Below, in pieces: positions 13,581 to 23,892 of a stretch of 64,000 nt of DNA. Each line of letters begins with the position of its first letter. Position 1 is the stretch's first letter. This stretch comes from Rhyacichthys aspro. Taxonomy: Eukaryota > Chordata > Actinopteri > Gobiiformes > Rhyacichthyidae. The notes under the pieces were generated by a model. It saw only the letters and a list, made by a program, of their open reading frames with translations. It searched no databases and was not told the origin of the DNA. A program made the position numbers and the translations under genes. Where the stretch lies: contig CM072162.1 of the NCBI GenBank assembly GCA_036850595.1, positions 20,389,758 through 20,453,757 of the forward strand. Reading direction: 5' to 3'.

Positions 13581-13640
13581 CCCATCCACCACCCCAACCT
13601 ACCTTCTGTCTTTTGAGAAAAGCTGATAAATTACCCCCAA
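13581..13640 (+). repeat. Right copy of the diverged direct repeat
   Basis: This copy carries the same 20 bases as 13274-13293 and then a loosely similar flank. It follows the tRNA-like segment directly, so it may be the tail of the same SINE family, with the left copy being the tail of an earlier insertion. Confidence 0.65.
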
Positions 13641-14867
13641 GTTTAAAAATACAGGGAACAACGATCAGACTGTATTTAATTTGGTTCTTGTTTCATTTCT
13701 TTAGTGCACCCTGGGATGACGCATTAACATTTAATACATTGATAACATATGATTCTTTGCTGAATAATACATTACAAGCTAACCATTTATTATGTGCCAT
13801 ATTATTTGTGGTACTGAATGAGAAATACTCAAATTTCCCCAAAATCGTGAGTTTTAGCTTATTCCCTTTAGACACAGCTGTCATAGATTTATTTTTGTGC
13901 CCCTATCATAATGCAAACTTGTCTTTTTCTTAAAAAATAGTGCTATGTGTTTATATAATGTGTTACACAAAGGAACAAATATGATAACGAAGGATATTTG
14001 TTGATTTGTTAAAGCTTATCTGGGCAGAAATGACACAAAATGTGATTATTGTGGTACAAGGCTACAAGCTAATACAGTCCAAAAACCAAACCAACTTTAC
14101 CATGTTTTAATAATGTAAATTAATTATAGATATGTATTTAATGCCAGAAAATTATAATACCTATTGCTGTCAGATGTCTCTCTTGTTTCAGCCATGTTGT
14201 GTGGTACTAAACTCTCCTTGTTGAACATTTTACTTACCAATGATGAGCCACACCGGTCTGCCTTTCTACTGGGTCATTAACTGTCAAGGACCAGGTTTGA
14301 GTGGGGGCAGTAAAGTTTGGCTGGTTCATATATTTTAATAATAATTGGAAATAAGGTATCAAGAGTCCCACAAACATTACAGCTTCAGCTTTACTGCCAG
14401 GCTATAAAAAAGGACACAACTTGTTGCCACGACTGAGGTTTCCCATAAAAAACGAGGACAAACACCCTTCAAGCCCTTTATCTTTTATTTTTTCACTCAG
14501 CGTGTGTCTGTACAGTTTACATCTCACTTTAATCGTGCTGATAGTATTTACTAAAGATTTTAATTCTACAAATGTGGGAAAGTTGACCTTAACACAATAA
14601 AAAAAAACAAACTTAGAGACCAGTGCATAATAAACTAAATTGTAAAAAGCAAATGTTGTAAAACAAACAAATAAATATATAATTAAATAAACAGGACACA
14701 GGAGACAAAAGAGTATGCTCAATTGAATTTCTTTTGTTTTAATTTAAAGTTTTGGAAAATAACCCTCCCATTCCCAAATTAACAAACAAATAAAATAAAA
14801 ACATTAAATTAAGTTAAATTACATTAAATAAAACAATAAAATAAAATTATAAAACAAGCTAGTTTAA

Positions 14868-15416
14868 CCCTGTTAAGCCTGTTGGACGGAGCGGCCCCAT
14901 CTCATAGCGCGGGTTAATTATAAGCACCCACATAAGCGCGCGCACGCGCACGCACTCAAACATACACGCATACTTTCCACTTACCTCCGTTTTTGCTCCG
15001 TTGTTGTTGTTTCCTTCGCCAGCCATCGCTGTTACCAAAGGTTCACACTTGGCAACTGTTAAACCACTTTTTAATCCATAGCTTGTCCATTCACAAACTT
15101 TTACGGGCATTTCATCTCCCATTCATAAGTCTTCACAGCCAACACGAACACAACTCCTTCCGGCGTTAAAATGCGTCTTACGCGAGGCGCACAATGATGA
15201 CGTCATTGTGATGTCATTTGCAGGTGGTGTTTTTAGACAAATTTTATTAGATTTTTCTTTCCAGACGTTTTTGTGTAGCCATCCAAAGGTAATATTGTTG
15301 TAGATATTTTTTAGAGAATTTGTAATACTCATGAAAATAACACAAAAACTGTATAATGATCTTGGAAGAAATGCCAATTTTTTGTAATTTATGACCTGGG
15401 GGGAGGGGCCTCAGGG
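14868..15416. mobile_element. Candidate non-autonomous piggyBac-like DNA transposon (549 bp)
   Basis: The segment begins CCCTG (14868-14872) and ends CAGGG (15412-15416), a short terminal inverted repeat. Both ends are flanked by TTTAA (14863-14867 and 15417-15421), which contains the TTAA target typical of piggyBac elements. The next bases inside each end are loosely related (TTAAGCCTG against the complement AGGCC). The interior is richer in CpG than the surrounding AT-rich DNA. On the minus strand it has two open stretches in one frame separated by a single stop, but I recognise no transposase motifs. I infer a MITE-like, non-autonomous element; the short inverted repeat means chance cannot be excluded. 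Confidence 0.45.
15198..15205. promoter_or_regulatory. Perfect CRE motif (TGACGTCA)
   Basis: This is the full palindromic binding sequence for CREB/ATF factors. It sits in a CpG-containing part of the putative piggyBac-like element, so it may have arrived with the element. A single 8-base match is weak evidence of function. Confidence 0.3.
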
Positions 15417-17720
15417 TTTAAAAGACAGGCCTTTCGGGCACATTGGCAGTGTGTGTTGTGGAGCAGTACAGAGCAGGTGACAGCTTGGAAGTCCTTATGT
15501 ACTATTTATAAATATTGTATTTTAGCACTGTTTTGGTTTGGAGCACTATTTTTCACTTTTTTCACTTGTGGGAAGATGAGCACAATAAAACCACTCAACA
15601 CCAGCTACGACTATGCCATATTTTTGTTTTTAATCCCGAAGAAAGAACCCCATCACAACTGCCCCCTGGAAAATCAACTCAAATCTACAGATGCCTGACT
15701 ATTTTTTTTTGCATAGACCTGAAAAAGAAGTTATACAGAAAGCTATTACTTTCCCTGTTGCTGCTGAATTTCGATCCAAAAGCATCTTAAGAGGTACTTG
15801 AGAAATAATAAGTATTTACTTCATACTAAAACCTGCTATGTTCACATAATGTTTTAAATGTTTTTTTAATACATAAGAACATAGAGTTAAAACATATACT
15901 AATAACATGACTGTGACTGTTACCCAGATTCATTTACGCAGCGGCCAGTCCTCCCAGTGGGCGTGCTGGTGCCATGTACAATGTGTTGTAGCCACTGTAG
16001 CCCACTTTGAGTGCATTGAGCAGAGAGCCTTTTGTTTCTGGTAGAGCACTGGAGTAATGGGCTGGAAAATGAGCCCTCTTTTTGTTGAGGCTGAAATTAA
16101 TGCAATTTATTACTAAGTAGCTGCTGCGGCAACGTGGACAGAGAATACTGCACAAAATGAGAACAGGCGGCGAGCGCTGGGATGGCAGGTTTATGTCCTT
16201 AGACATTACTAAGCTACTCATCGGTCCTTTGTTTTCATTTAGGTGGAAATTCAACACTGTCGCAAGGATTTTTTGTCGCATTTACATAGTTTTACATTTT
16301 ACTATTCACCATGACACACATAATTGATGTTTCCAGCCCAATACTATGCAAGATACATTAGGTAATACTGTATGTGTGTTCCATTTGTTTTATCATGGAA
16401 AGATTTATGATGTGGGTGGCTGAACGTGTTGTGTTAGACATAAAATGAAGGACTTTATGGTCTGAGAAAGGTAGTTTTAGAATTATTCTTGATATTATGA
16501 TTGGGTTACATGTGGATAAACAGACTATTAGCTGTGTAAATTATATTCAGTGTGGTCAGAAAAGAGGAAGGAAGCCTGGTCAGAGTTTCAGGTTGTTGAT
16601 ACAGGGTTGGTTACAAGCTGTGTTGCTCCAAGTTAATATGGTTTAAAAGTGGACAATGTACCAAACAAAAAGGCAGACATTTATGTGTTTAAGTCTGTGT
16701 TTGTTGGTTTTAAAATGTGCCTTATTTATTTCCTTCCATCGAGTATAGGCAGCCTGGTGCTCTGATACTTTTGTCACACTAACCAGAATCTAACACAACT
16801 AAAAGTCATTCAATCAAGTACCCCATACAACCATTCTTCATGAAATCTGATGTTCATGATCTATGATGTTTAATTCTTTCTCAAGCGTTGCCATTTAAAT
16901 TCATTGCCATCAGTATTTTGAACACGGTTTAATATTTCCTCCAAATCTGCGACTGATTCAGAGATAAATTTGGGAGATATGGGTTGTGCAGTAAACAGGG
17001 GTACTTATGTGGCAGCATTGTGTTACAGCAAAGGAAATAGCCACATTCAGACAGACATTAGACACAATGCTGTTCGATTAGACACAAATGGATGAGTAAG
17101 AGGTCTCTGCCAGTGCTGCTGATGCACTAAAATGTTGCCTCTAAACTACAGCAAACACCAGGAAAACAAAAGCTGCGGTCTTTTATTATGCTACAAATGG
17201 AGGCTGATGGACTGCTCTGTGAACGTTTGGCCGACGTTTTACTCAAACGAGCTTTATTTTACTGAAACACTAACAGGCATTGGGCAGAAAATGAAAATGT
17301 TCAATTTGCTTGTAAAATCACCCGGGCCTGTGTCGAGGTTGGTCAGTCGAGTGGGTTACAGCTTCAGCTCTTGATCACATTATTGAGAAAGTCTTATTTC
17401 TTGCTTCAGAAGAGATTCTAAGCATGACCGCAATTACTCTTAAGTTTTCCCTTTGGAGACACTGCATTTCTCATCTGGGTGAATAAAAATGTTTAACTGT
17501 GCGGCAAGTGGAAAGATGATAAAGTTGATTGATAATGTTAGTAAGGTGAATCTGAAAGTCTCACTGATTTAACACATCATTTAAACATTAAATATCTGTC
17601 AAATTAATTAGCGCTAGCTCTAAATCAAATATGCAAAAGTTATTCTCTAAATACGAAGAGTGTAAAATTCCCATCTGCAGAAGTGTAAAGCCTGATAATG
17701 TGGGAGTATTTCTGCGACAG

Positions 17721-17940
17721 GTGGCCAAAGACTCTGGCGGGCATCCTGGCCTTCCTGCCCTGCGCTCCTGCCACCTTCGGCTCGGCCCCGCACCCCTCCG
17801 GCGGCGCCCGTCACCCGTCCCACCCCAGGGAGAAGAAGGCGTGGCGGAGATGTGACCGGACAGGACGCTGGGCCGAGGACGATTACACACAGTGTCCGTA
17901 CGCCAGCGAGCTGACCCGAGTGCTGCACGAGCTCACACAG
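17721..17940 (+). CDS. ADGRA-family receptor, HormR-domain exon
   Basis: This exon covers the end of Arg127 and residues 128-200. It opens WPKTLAGILAFLPC, close to WPRTLAGITAY of mammalian ADGRA2/3. It continues through a Gly/Pro/His-rich loop (about 143-163) that is longer than I recall for ADGRA3. It ends with KKAWRRCDRTGRW, DDYTQCPYA and LTRVLHELTQ. Cysteines C141, C171 and C185, with C114 of the previous exon and the RRCD..G.W signature, define the hormone-receptor motif. GAIN sequence starts near residue 189. The acceptor is ctgcgacag, phase 2. Homology (LTQ joined to ISINTSN of the next exon) places the donor at 17941, but it reads GTCGCT, a poor match to consensus, which makes this exon-intron boundary the weakest in the gene. 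Confidence 0.93.
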
Positions 17941-18934
17941 GTCGCTCTCTTCATCTGTTTAAAGTTCCACATGCTTTCTCCAATCACTTTACTATATTTA
18001 TTTAAATTTAGTCTTGGATCATGTTTATCTTATGGCTCATCCAGTAATGGTATAATCACTGTCATAATCATAATCACTGTTATTTTGGTCATTATTTATT
18101 TTACACGATTACTCATTGTCTTTGAAAATATGTTGGATTTATTGAACAAAACAGTGAATTCTCCTTGAAATAAATCATATTTTCAAACAAATAAATACAT
18201 AGTTTAACAGAAATAATAATTAAGAAATAGATAAATAACTAAGATCAACAATATAGTGCACTTCCACAATCTTGTGGAAAACAAGAAAAAAGTAATAAAT
18301 AATCATTTTTTTCTCAATTACATAGGTTTTGTGATGTTGGGAGCTGAAATTGAAATTAAAATTGAACATTTGATTACTTGCACAGCCCTAGTATATTGTA
18401 TCATGGTTAATTATTATGATTATTAGCGTATTAAGATTATTAATTAAGATTATTTTAAATGTTTCCTCAAATGTTACATGAACAAAAATGAAAAAATGAG
18501 TACGATCTTCCTCTTTTACAGTTGATATGCTCATATTTAGATGTAAACTCATATTGAAACAGCACATATCTCACAGCTTTCACTATAGCTACAGTTCATT
18601 TACTCAACAGCATCTTTGCAGCACTGTTTGACAATTTACTTAGCACACAGCATGTTGACTTTCACATATTTGCCAAGCTGTGAAACAAACTGCTAAAAGG
18701 CAAGATTTAATAACTTCATATCTGACAATACCCAAACATCTCGAGTGATTCAGCTGTAGCCTGCAGGTGTTTCTACCTGTGAGCCTTTATAGAGTGAAGT
18801 CAATAAAGACAAGCTGAGTGTATCTGACATTACTCTAGAGCTTTCTGTACATTAATCATACTCTTGTATTATTTAAATGTGATATTAGATCCTGCCTTAG
18901 ACGTTTATGTGAGTTTCTTGCTTTTATTTTGCAG
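17941..18934 (+). other. Intron of about 1.0 kb with in-frame read-through tail
   Basis: This phase-0 intron runs from the weak donor GTCGCT to attttgcag. Reading straight on from the exon gives 75 extra codons up to a stop at 18166-18168, including a very hydrophobic stretch (GIITVIIIITVILVIIYF). AATAAA follows the stop at 18169-18174, and again at 18190-18195. A possible hAT-type transposon end lies at 18340-18391. The remainder is AT-rich with nothing recognisable. Confidence 0.75.
18340..18391 (-). mobile_element. Possible hAT-type transposon terminus
   Basis: The stretch ends in gcacagcccta, whose reverse complement TAGGGCTGTGC resembles the terminal repeat of many fish hAT-type elements. 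Next to it is an AATTGAAATTAAAATT-like AT-rich subterminal region, also familiar from fish repeats. I did not find a matching opposite end or an 8-base target duplication, so this is at most a fragment. Confidence 0.35.
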
Positions 18935-19084
18935 ATATCTATCAATACCAGTAATGCTAAGCCGCTGGGTCAGCAGTTAGTGGCCTTCACCAGCAGGGCG
19001 GCGCACTTCACCGACGTCATGGACGTCATCTTCGTCACACACCTGGTGGAGAGGCTGACGAGGCTCGTGGATCAGCGCAGAGAC
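18935..19084 (+). CDS. ADGRA-family receptor, GAIN-domain exon 1
   Basis: This 150-nt exon has exactly 50 codons (residues 201-250) and is phase 0 at both ends. It reads ISINTSNAKPLGQQLVAF, then AAHFTDVMDVIFVTHLVERL and LVDQRRD. The pattern N.(S/T)NA....QL....AA.F.D.MDV..V is shared with ADGRA2 and ADGRA3, where it forms helices at the start of the GAIN domain. NTS is an N-glycosylation sequon. IFV matches ADGRA3, while VDQ near the end matches human ADGRA2. The acceptor is ttattttgcag and the donor at 19085 is GTAAGA, both good. Confidence 0.92.
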
Positions 19085-21714
19085 GTAAGAATAAACAGAG
19101 ACTGAACCCTTTCCGTTGTTGGGTCCAGTGTGTTCTGACTTCTTTTTAGATTTGTTGGGAATGGTTTGCTAGATTCGCACAGTTTTGGAGTTGTTGGACA
19201 AAATTATATGCATTAGCTGTCCATAAACTTCTAATGATAGTGTTGTAGAACCTGCTTAAGCTCAAATGTAACTCAGAACATAAATAGTGTTACATTGAAA
19301 GGGCTGGCTCCTATAAATATTTTGCTTTTTGGGTAGATGATAAACTGACATTGAAAGAAAAAGAAAAAATGATTGAGTATGATTGCAGCAGCTTAAAAGC
19401 CAATTGTCTTTTTATTATAGAAGTAAGTCATTCCCAGAATTGCCTAAACCTTTTTGTCAGTTCTGAATTATGTTGCTATCATTTATAAATCCTTCTCGCT
19501 GTACCAAAAACCTCTGGACACAGTTCATCATTCAGCCCTTTATTTCATAACTGGATATAAATGTAGAACTCTGAGCTTTATGACAAACTGGATGGACTGC
19601 ATTAACAACCTGAAGACAACAACGCTGCATTATTTTCATTTAAAAAGGACTTCATGGCAAACTTCCTTCTTATCTCTTGTGTTTTCTTAGTTTTGGAATC
19701 TGGACATTTCAATACTACAGCTAACCTTTCAACATTATTATTATTATTATGTATATTATTAGTTTATTCTAGTACTTTAGATGCTCACAGCACAATATTT
19801 ATATTTCTAAACTTATATTTCAGTGTGTAAAATAGGTAATAGAAAGTCACATTTATGCTGAACTTTCTACTATTACATGGTGTTTGACCAAACATACGAT
19901 GTGTAATACTACATTTTATTATTTATTGTAGTAATACTCAAGTCTTACCCTTGTGATTCTCTGATCTCAGATGTTATTTGGTCTCAGTTAGTGTTTAATA
20001 CAATGTTTTATTATTTTATTAGGAGTTAACTATATATAAAACCAAATAACTCAGACAAGGCCAGAAAAGTAAGCTCTGTATGCAGGTGCTGGCGTGTCTG
20101 ACCCAGTGCCCAATTTCAGATTCGCTGTTGACTTTCTGATTTAAAGCTACCAACAGCTCCTTGACAAATTTAATTGAACAAATAAAACGACTAATCACAG
20201 CTAGAGACGGCATATCCTCCTCAAAAGCCCGAGCAGCCATCACTCCGGCATCAAGCCTTCAATCGATCCCAGACGGCTTAACTCTTCACCTCATTCGCTC
20301 TGCTTTCGGCCACGGTGCCAGCGGGCCGCCATGACAATTACCGTTATGAAGAGGCATGTCTTTTTTTGGCAGGCTGCACTTGGCCTTAAGTGAACCTCTG
20401 TTGGTCTCTGGCCTCAGGCAAATGGAGGGCTTTTACGTCACGCTGAAGGTCAGGTTGTGCGAGGGGAAGGGTGCTGAGCTTAGTCAGGCAGAAGAATCAA
20501 TATCTGTTCCCTCTCGTCCAATTACTCATGACAGGGCACGAGGGAGGAGTTATTATTAGGAGATGCTTAAAGTTTTATCATTCCTCAGACAATACTGATG
20601 AGCCCACCCTCATTCATCCATTAAAGAATAGTCAAATCATCCAACAATGGGAAGTACAGTAAGTAAATAGAGAAGTGCCATCCCAAGGAAGTGATTATGC
20701 CCCATTGGAGCTTGTAATCTAAATTAAATCTCGCTGTAATGAATGAAGTTACCAGCGCCTCCCTCACAGTCCTGAACAGAGATTATGAATTCGCCTGTTG
20801 TTTCCTGTGATTGATTTGAAAGAGCTGGGAGTCTGCCTCTGCTTCATGTACGAGCTGAGTTTTACAGCGGGACACTCTTTCAGAATGACTTGTCCTGGAT
20901 TTCTGATAAAACGTTGATCTACATTTTGACATGTGTCAAATCGGGACGGTTCACAAATCTGTCGCTTATCAGCTGAACATTTTATTAATAAATGGACTTT
21001 AAATGTCAAAACAGGAACTGGTAAAACGTATACCAGATCCTAGACCAGTGATAGAGTCACAACCACCAAGACCGAGTCATGACTGAGACCAAGACCAACA
21101 CTTGATCAAGACTATGTCAAAACCAAATGAAGAGATTCCAGGGAAAAGCTGTAAAACCAACCAAGTCCACTCTCAGACCAATGACAAATGTTTATTTGTT
21201 GTTGTTTGGTAACAGTGGGTGAAGAAGTCTTTATTATTATTATTATTAATTGAGTTTTCCATGCAATCCAATAATGGCAATTGTTAAAAGGACAGATGTG
21301 GTGTGTGGTCTTGGTTTAAAAGCCTTAGTTTTCCAAAATAGGGAACTTAAAAAAGTGGTCTCAAGGCCAGTATCAATGACTAATGGACCATAAGAACTAA
21401 ACTTGTAATCTTTATTTTATATCTTGAGACTGGTTTCAGACGAACGGTTCATGTCCAAACGGTGCTGTTCATTGTTGAACTAAATACTGAAGACTTATCA
21501 GACCTGCTTGTTAGTTTGGAGCCGTCTAGACCTCTAATAAGTTCTGGAAATGGTTTATTTTCTCTTCCAACTGTACAAGGGAAAGCAGCACTTTACCTTT
21601 CATCCCCAGTTTACCCCAGAATTTAATTGAGCCTAAATACACTATATAAATACATTTGTTACACCATTAATGAACATTTTTACATCATGCCCTTTTTCCT
21701 GTGTGCTCCCACAG
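19085..21714 (+). other. Intron of about 2.6 kb
   Basis: This phase-0 intron runs from GTAAGA to gtgctcccacag. Around 20080-20560 the sequence becomes GC-balanced, CpG-containing and motif-rich against the AT-rich flanks, the look of a conserved non-coding element. I see short ATT tandems near 19737 and 21231, and no coding exon. Confidence 0.8.
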
Positions 21715-21876
21715 CTCGGGGACTACATTTCAGACATCGCCAGTAACATGATGCTGGTGGAGGAGCATATTCTGTGGATGGCTCAGAACGAGGCCAGGGC
21801 CTGCACTCGCATCGTCCAGTGTGTGGAGCGCATCGCGGACCTGGCCCTCGCTGTGGACAACCAGGCTATTTCTAAG
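21715..21876 (+). CDS. ADGRA-family receptor, GAIN-domain exon 2
   Basis: This 162-nt exon has 54 codons (residues 251-304) and is phase 0 at both ends. It reads LGDYISDIASNMMLVEEHILWMAQ, then NEARACTRIVQCVERIADLAL. The run DIASN.ML..E..LW.AQ.EA.AC.RIVQC..RIA matches the conserved GAIN region of ADGRA3 very well, with ADGRA2 a little weaker. The acceptor is ctcccacag and the donor at 21877 is GTACGC. This is one of the best-conserved exons in the window and firmly places the gene in the ADGRA subfamily. Confidence 0.94.
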
Positions 21877-23655
21877 GTACGCTTAAGAAAGTCTAAGAAA
21901 ATACAACTTTTATGTTACACTTAAGCAACGGCTGCCATAATTCTTGGATAGATGAACAAAAAGGAATCCACACAGTTGGGTCTGCAGAAGTTTCTAATTA
22001 TATATGAAGAGATTAGAATATTATTTGTATTGTTTGGGCTCTTACATGAAAATATAACACATGAAAGAACAGCTCACACATTTAGAGACACTATAACAAA
22101 GTAAAAAACAAAAAACTACAGAAAAACATGAATCTGTAGCACAGCTCCCATTAGCCTCTGTGTTTATGGTGAATAAGTTTTAGTTTTTTAGTTTGTAATA
22201 GTTTGGCAGGTCATTGCCAAGTCATTCAGGAAGTCAGATGTTTAGGTCATGTGCAAAGTCATAGTTTAAATGGTAAAGAAAAACTCTGGGCATAAATCCG
22301 ACTGAACAGTAAGGCCTGTGTTCCTGCCCCCCTCAGTCGGGGCAAAGGTTGATTATCGGACTAAATGTCCCAATGCATTACTTCTTTTCTCGGAGCTGGG
22401 AATAATGAGAAGTTAATTTGGCTCGAGCCGATAGCAAGAATAAAGGCAGTGAAAGACAAATTGCTTCCTTTCTTTGTTTCTTCATCCTTCCATCTATTTC
22501 CCCGCTGTTCGCTGCCACTTAGAAAAAATATAATATAACATCCTCATCTTCATACTCCTTATAATAAAAAGTTTAAGTTTGTATGGCACTTTGGGCAATG
22601 AGGGTCGTTGTAATGAAATGGCCTCGGTGCTGTATAAATAAACTCATAAATTCATAAATATATAGACAATATATTAATCTGAGATGCTAGAAAACCATGA
22701 CAGAACTACAGATGCTATAAGAAATATAGCAAGGCATCAGGTGGTGAAAAAAAACAATACATTCAATAAGAGATCTCTCAAAAGTGATTTATTTGTTTGT
22801 ACAGACAATGAGGAGTAATTAATGCCTATAGAGTTTCAAAACCACTTTTTGTCATTTTGGTCAAATGCATTTTTACACTTTGTCTCTTTCTCAAACGTAA
22901 ACCCCTTTTACACATTGTTCTGAGTAAACGTAATCAGATTTTTAATTGCTGTTAATTCAGGACATGACAGTGAACGCTCCACACGGTGTGACAGTATTGA
23001 ATATTCATAGGCCAAGTAAGAGGGCTCCTTCACAAGTAAAGATGTTTACCTAATTAAATTAAGGCTTGGTGTAAGAGGGGCACAAGCTGACCTGTCTGAA
23101 CAGTGATGAGGAGAAATGTACAACGAAGTCACAATGCACTTGTCTACATTTACTTGAGATGAGGTGTGACAGTCCTGGAAGTTTTGGACATGTTTTAGGT
23201 TTATGTAAATGTAAAAAACATAGCATTACTCATGATAGTCAGGATCATACAATCACCTACTAGCTCCTCCTCTTTACTGTAAATTCCCAGTTCCGCTAGT
23301 ATCCACAATTCTTGCTCATTTCCAGATCATTTCCATGTCTTTGCTTTTCAAACTCTCGAAGCTTATGGGGAAAAAATTTGACTTTAATCATCTTACTAGC
23401 AAAGAGTGCATGTGTGAATGGGGCTTTAGGTGACTTTGCATTTTAAGCTGATATTGTTATTGGAAAAGAAGTAAGAAAAATCCATGCAGTTCAAGTTTGA
23501 TCTTGTTTCTTCGATAACCGCTCCTTGCCGTCTTAGAACAACAGCAAACTAAATCTGTCTTTGTACAAACTGTGTAAAAGTAACCCTTGAAATCACTTAG
23601 AGCATGTGGATAAACTGTGAAAGGAAAAAGGCCTCACTGTCCCGTCTGTCCTCAG
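21877..23655 (+). other. Intron of about 1.8 kb with an L2-type tail
   Basis: This phase-0 intron runs from GTACGC to ctgtcctcag. It includes a probable L2-type retrotransposon 3' tail at 22575-22665. Otherwise it is AT-rich with no recognisable coding sequence. Confidence 0.8.
22575..22665 (+). repeat. Probable L2-type LINE or SINE 3' tail
   Basis: Segments such as gcactttgggcaatgagg, ggtgctgtataaataaa and the following ATTC/AAAT-rich bases match the typical 3' end shared by fish L2 LINEs and the SINEs that borrow their tail (CACTTTGGG..., then TGCTATATAAATAAA). No upstream body is recognisable, as expected of a 5'-truncated copy. Confidence 0.55.
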
Positions 23656-23892
23656 GTGTCCGCTAACATCGCTCTGGAAGCCTTCCTTATTCGACCGTCC
23701 AACTTCTTGGGCCTGTCCTGTACGGCCCACCAGCGTCCCTCCTCGTCTGCCGCCTCTTCCTTCTCAGACGTCCCATCCCACGCTGACAAGGACACGAGCA
23801 GGAGGCGGGACGCCGCGGGGGAATCGTTGCTCAACTTCAAATGCCACACTGTCAACAGCAGCAGCAGCTCCGCGTCCAGCCAACTCAGCAAG
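23656..23892 (+). CDS. ADGRA-family receptor, GAIN-domain exon 3 with serine-rich loop
   Basis: This 237-nt exon has 79 codons (residues 305-383) and is phase 0 at both ends. It starts VSANIALEAFLIRPSNFLGLSCTAHQR, which matches (N)xALEA(Y/F).I....G..CT..Q of ADGRA2/3. The middle (about 332-360) is a Ser/Asp/Arg-rich linker, a part that varies between paralogs. It then returns to the family with LLNFKCHT. It ends in a serine tract partly encoded by an AGC run, then SQLSK. NSS in the tract is a possible glycosylation site. The acceptor is ctgtcctcag and the donor at 23893 is GTATCA, which is acceptable. In mammals the protein continues towards a (K)N(T/S)..(E/A)ASIQLPPSLF segment; I could not find the exon for that segment in the window. 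Confidence 0.92.

Larger units (their letters stand above)
13231..17720 (+). other. Intron of about 4.5 kb between the Ig/HormR exons
   Basis: This phase-2 intron has GTGAGC at the donor and ctgcgacag at the acceptor. It holds a diverged direct duplication (13274-13293 and 13581-13600), a tRNA-like SINE head at 13441-13510, an AT-rich tract around 14720-14860, and a 549-bp piggyBac-like element at 14868-15416. The rest shows no family motifs or convincing exons. Confidence 0.8.

Noticed and set aside
13274..13600. The 20-base direct repeats as a simple target-site duplication
   Set aside because: Similarity continues about 30 bases beyond each copy, and the tRNA-like head does not start at the left copy. 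Two copies of one repeat unit explain it better.
14859..15377. Two consecutive minus-strand open frames (84 and 87 codons) as a gene
   Set aside because: They are separated by a stop, lack any recognised domain, and lie inside a probable non-autonomous transposon.
17588..17928. Two minus-strand open frames over the HormR exon
   Set aside because: Both are antisense shadows of the GC-rich exon 17721-17940, with low-complexity Gly/Arg/Pro content.
21877..21924. Read-through of the GAIN exon 2 donor as an alternative end
   Set aside because: It adds 15 basic/hydrophobic residues only, and the donor GTACGC is reasonable. No poly(A) signal is placed as it is after 18168.
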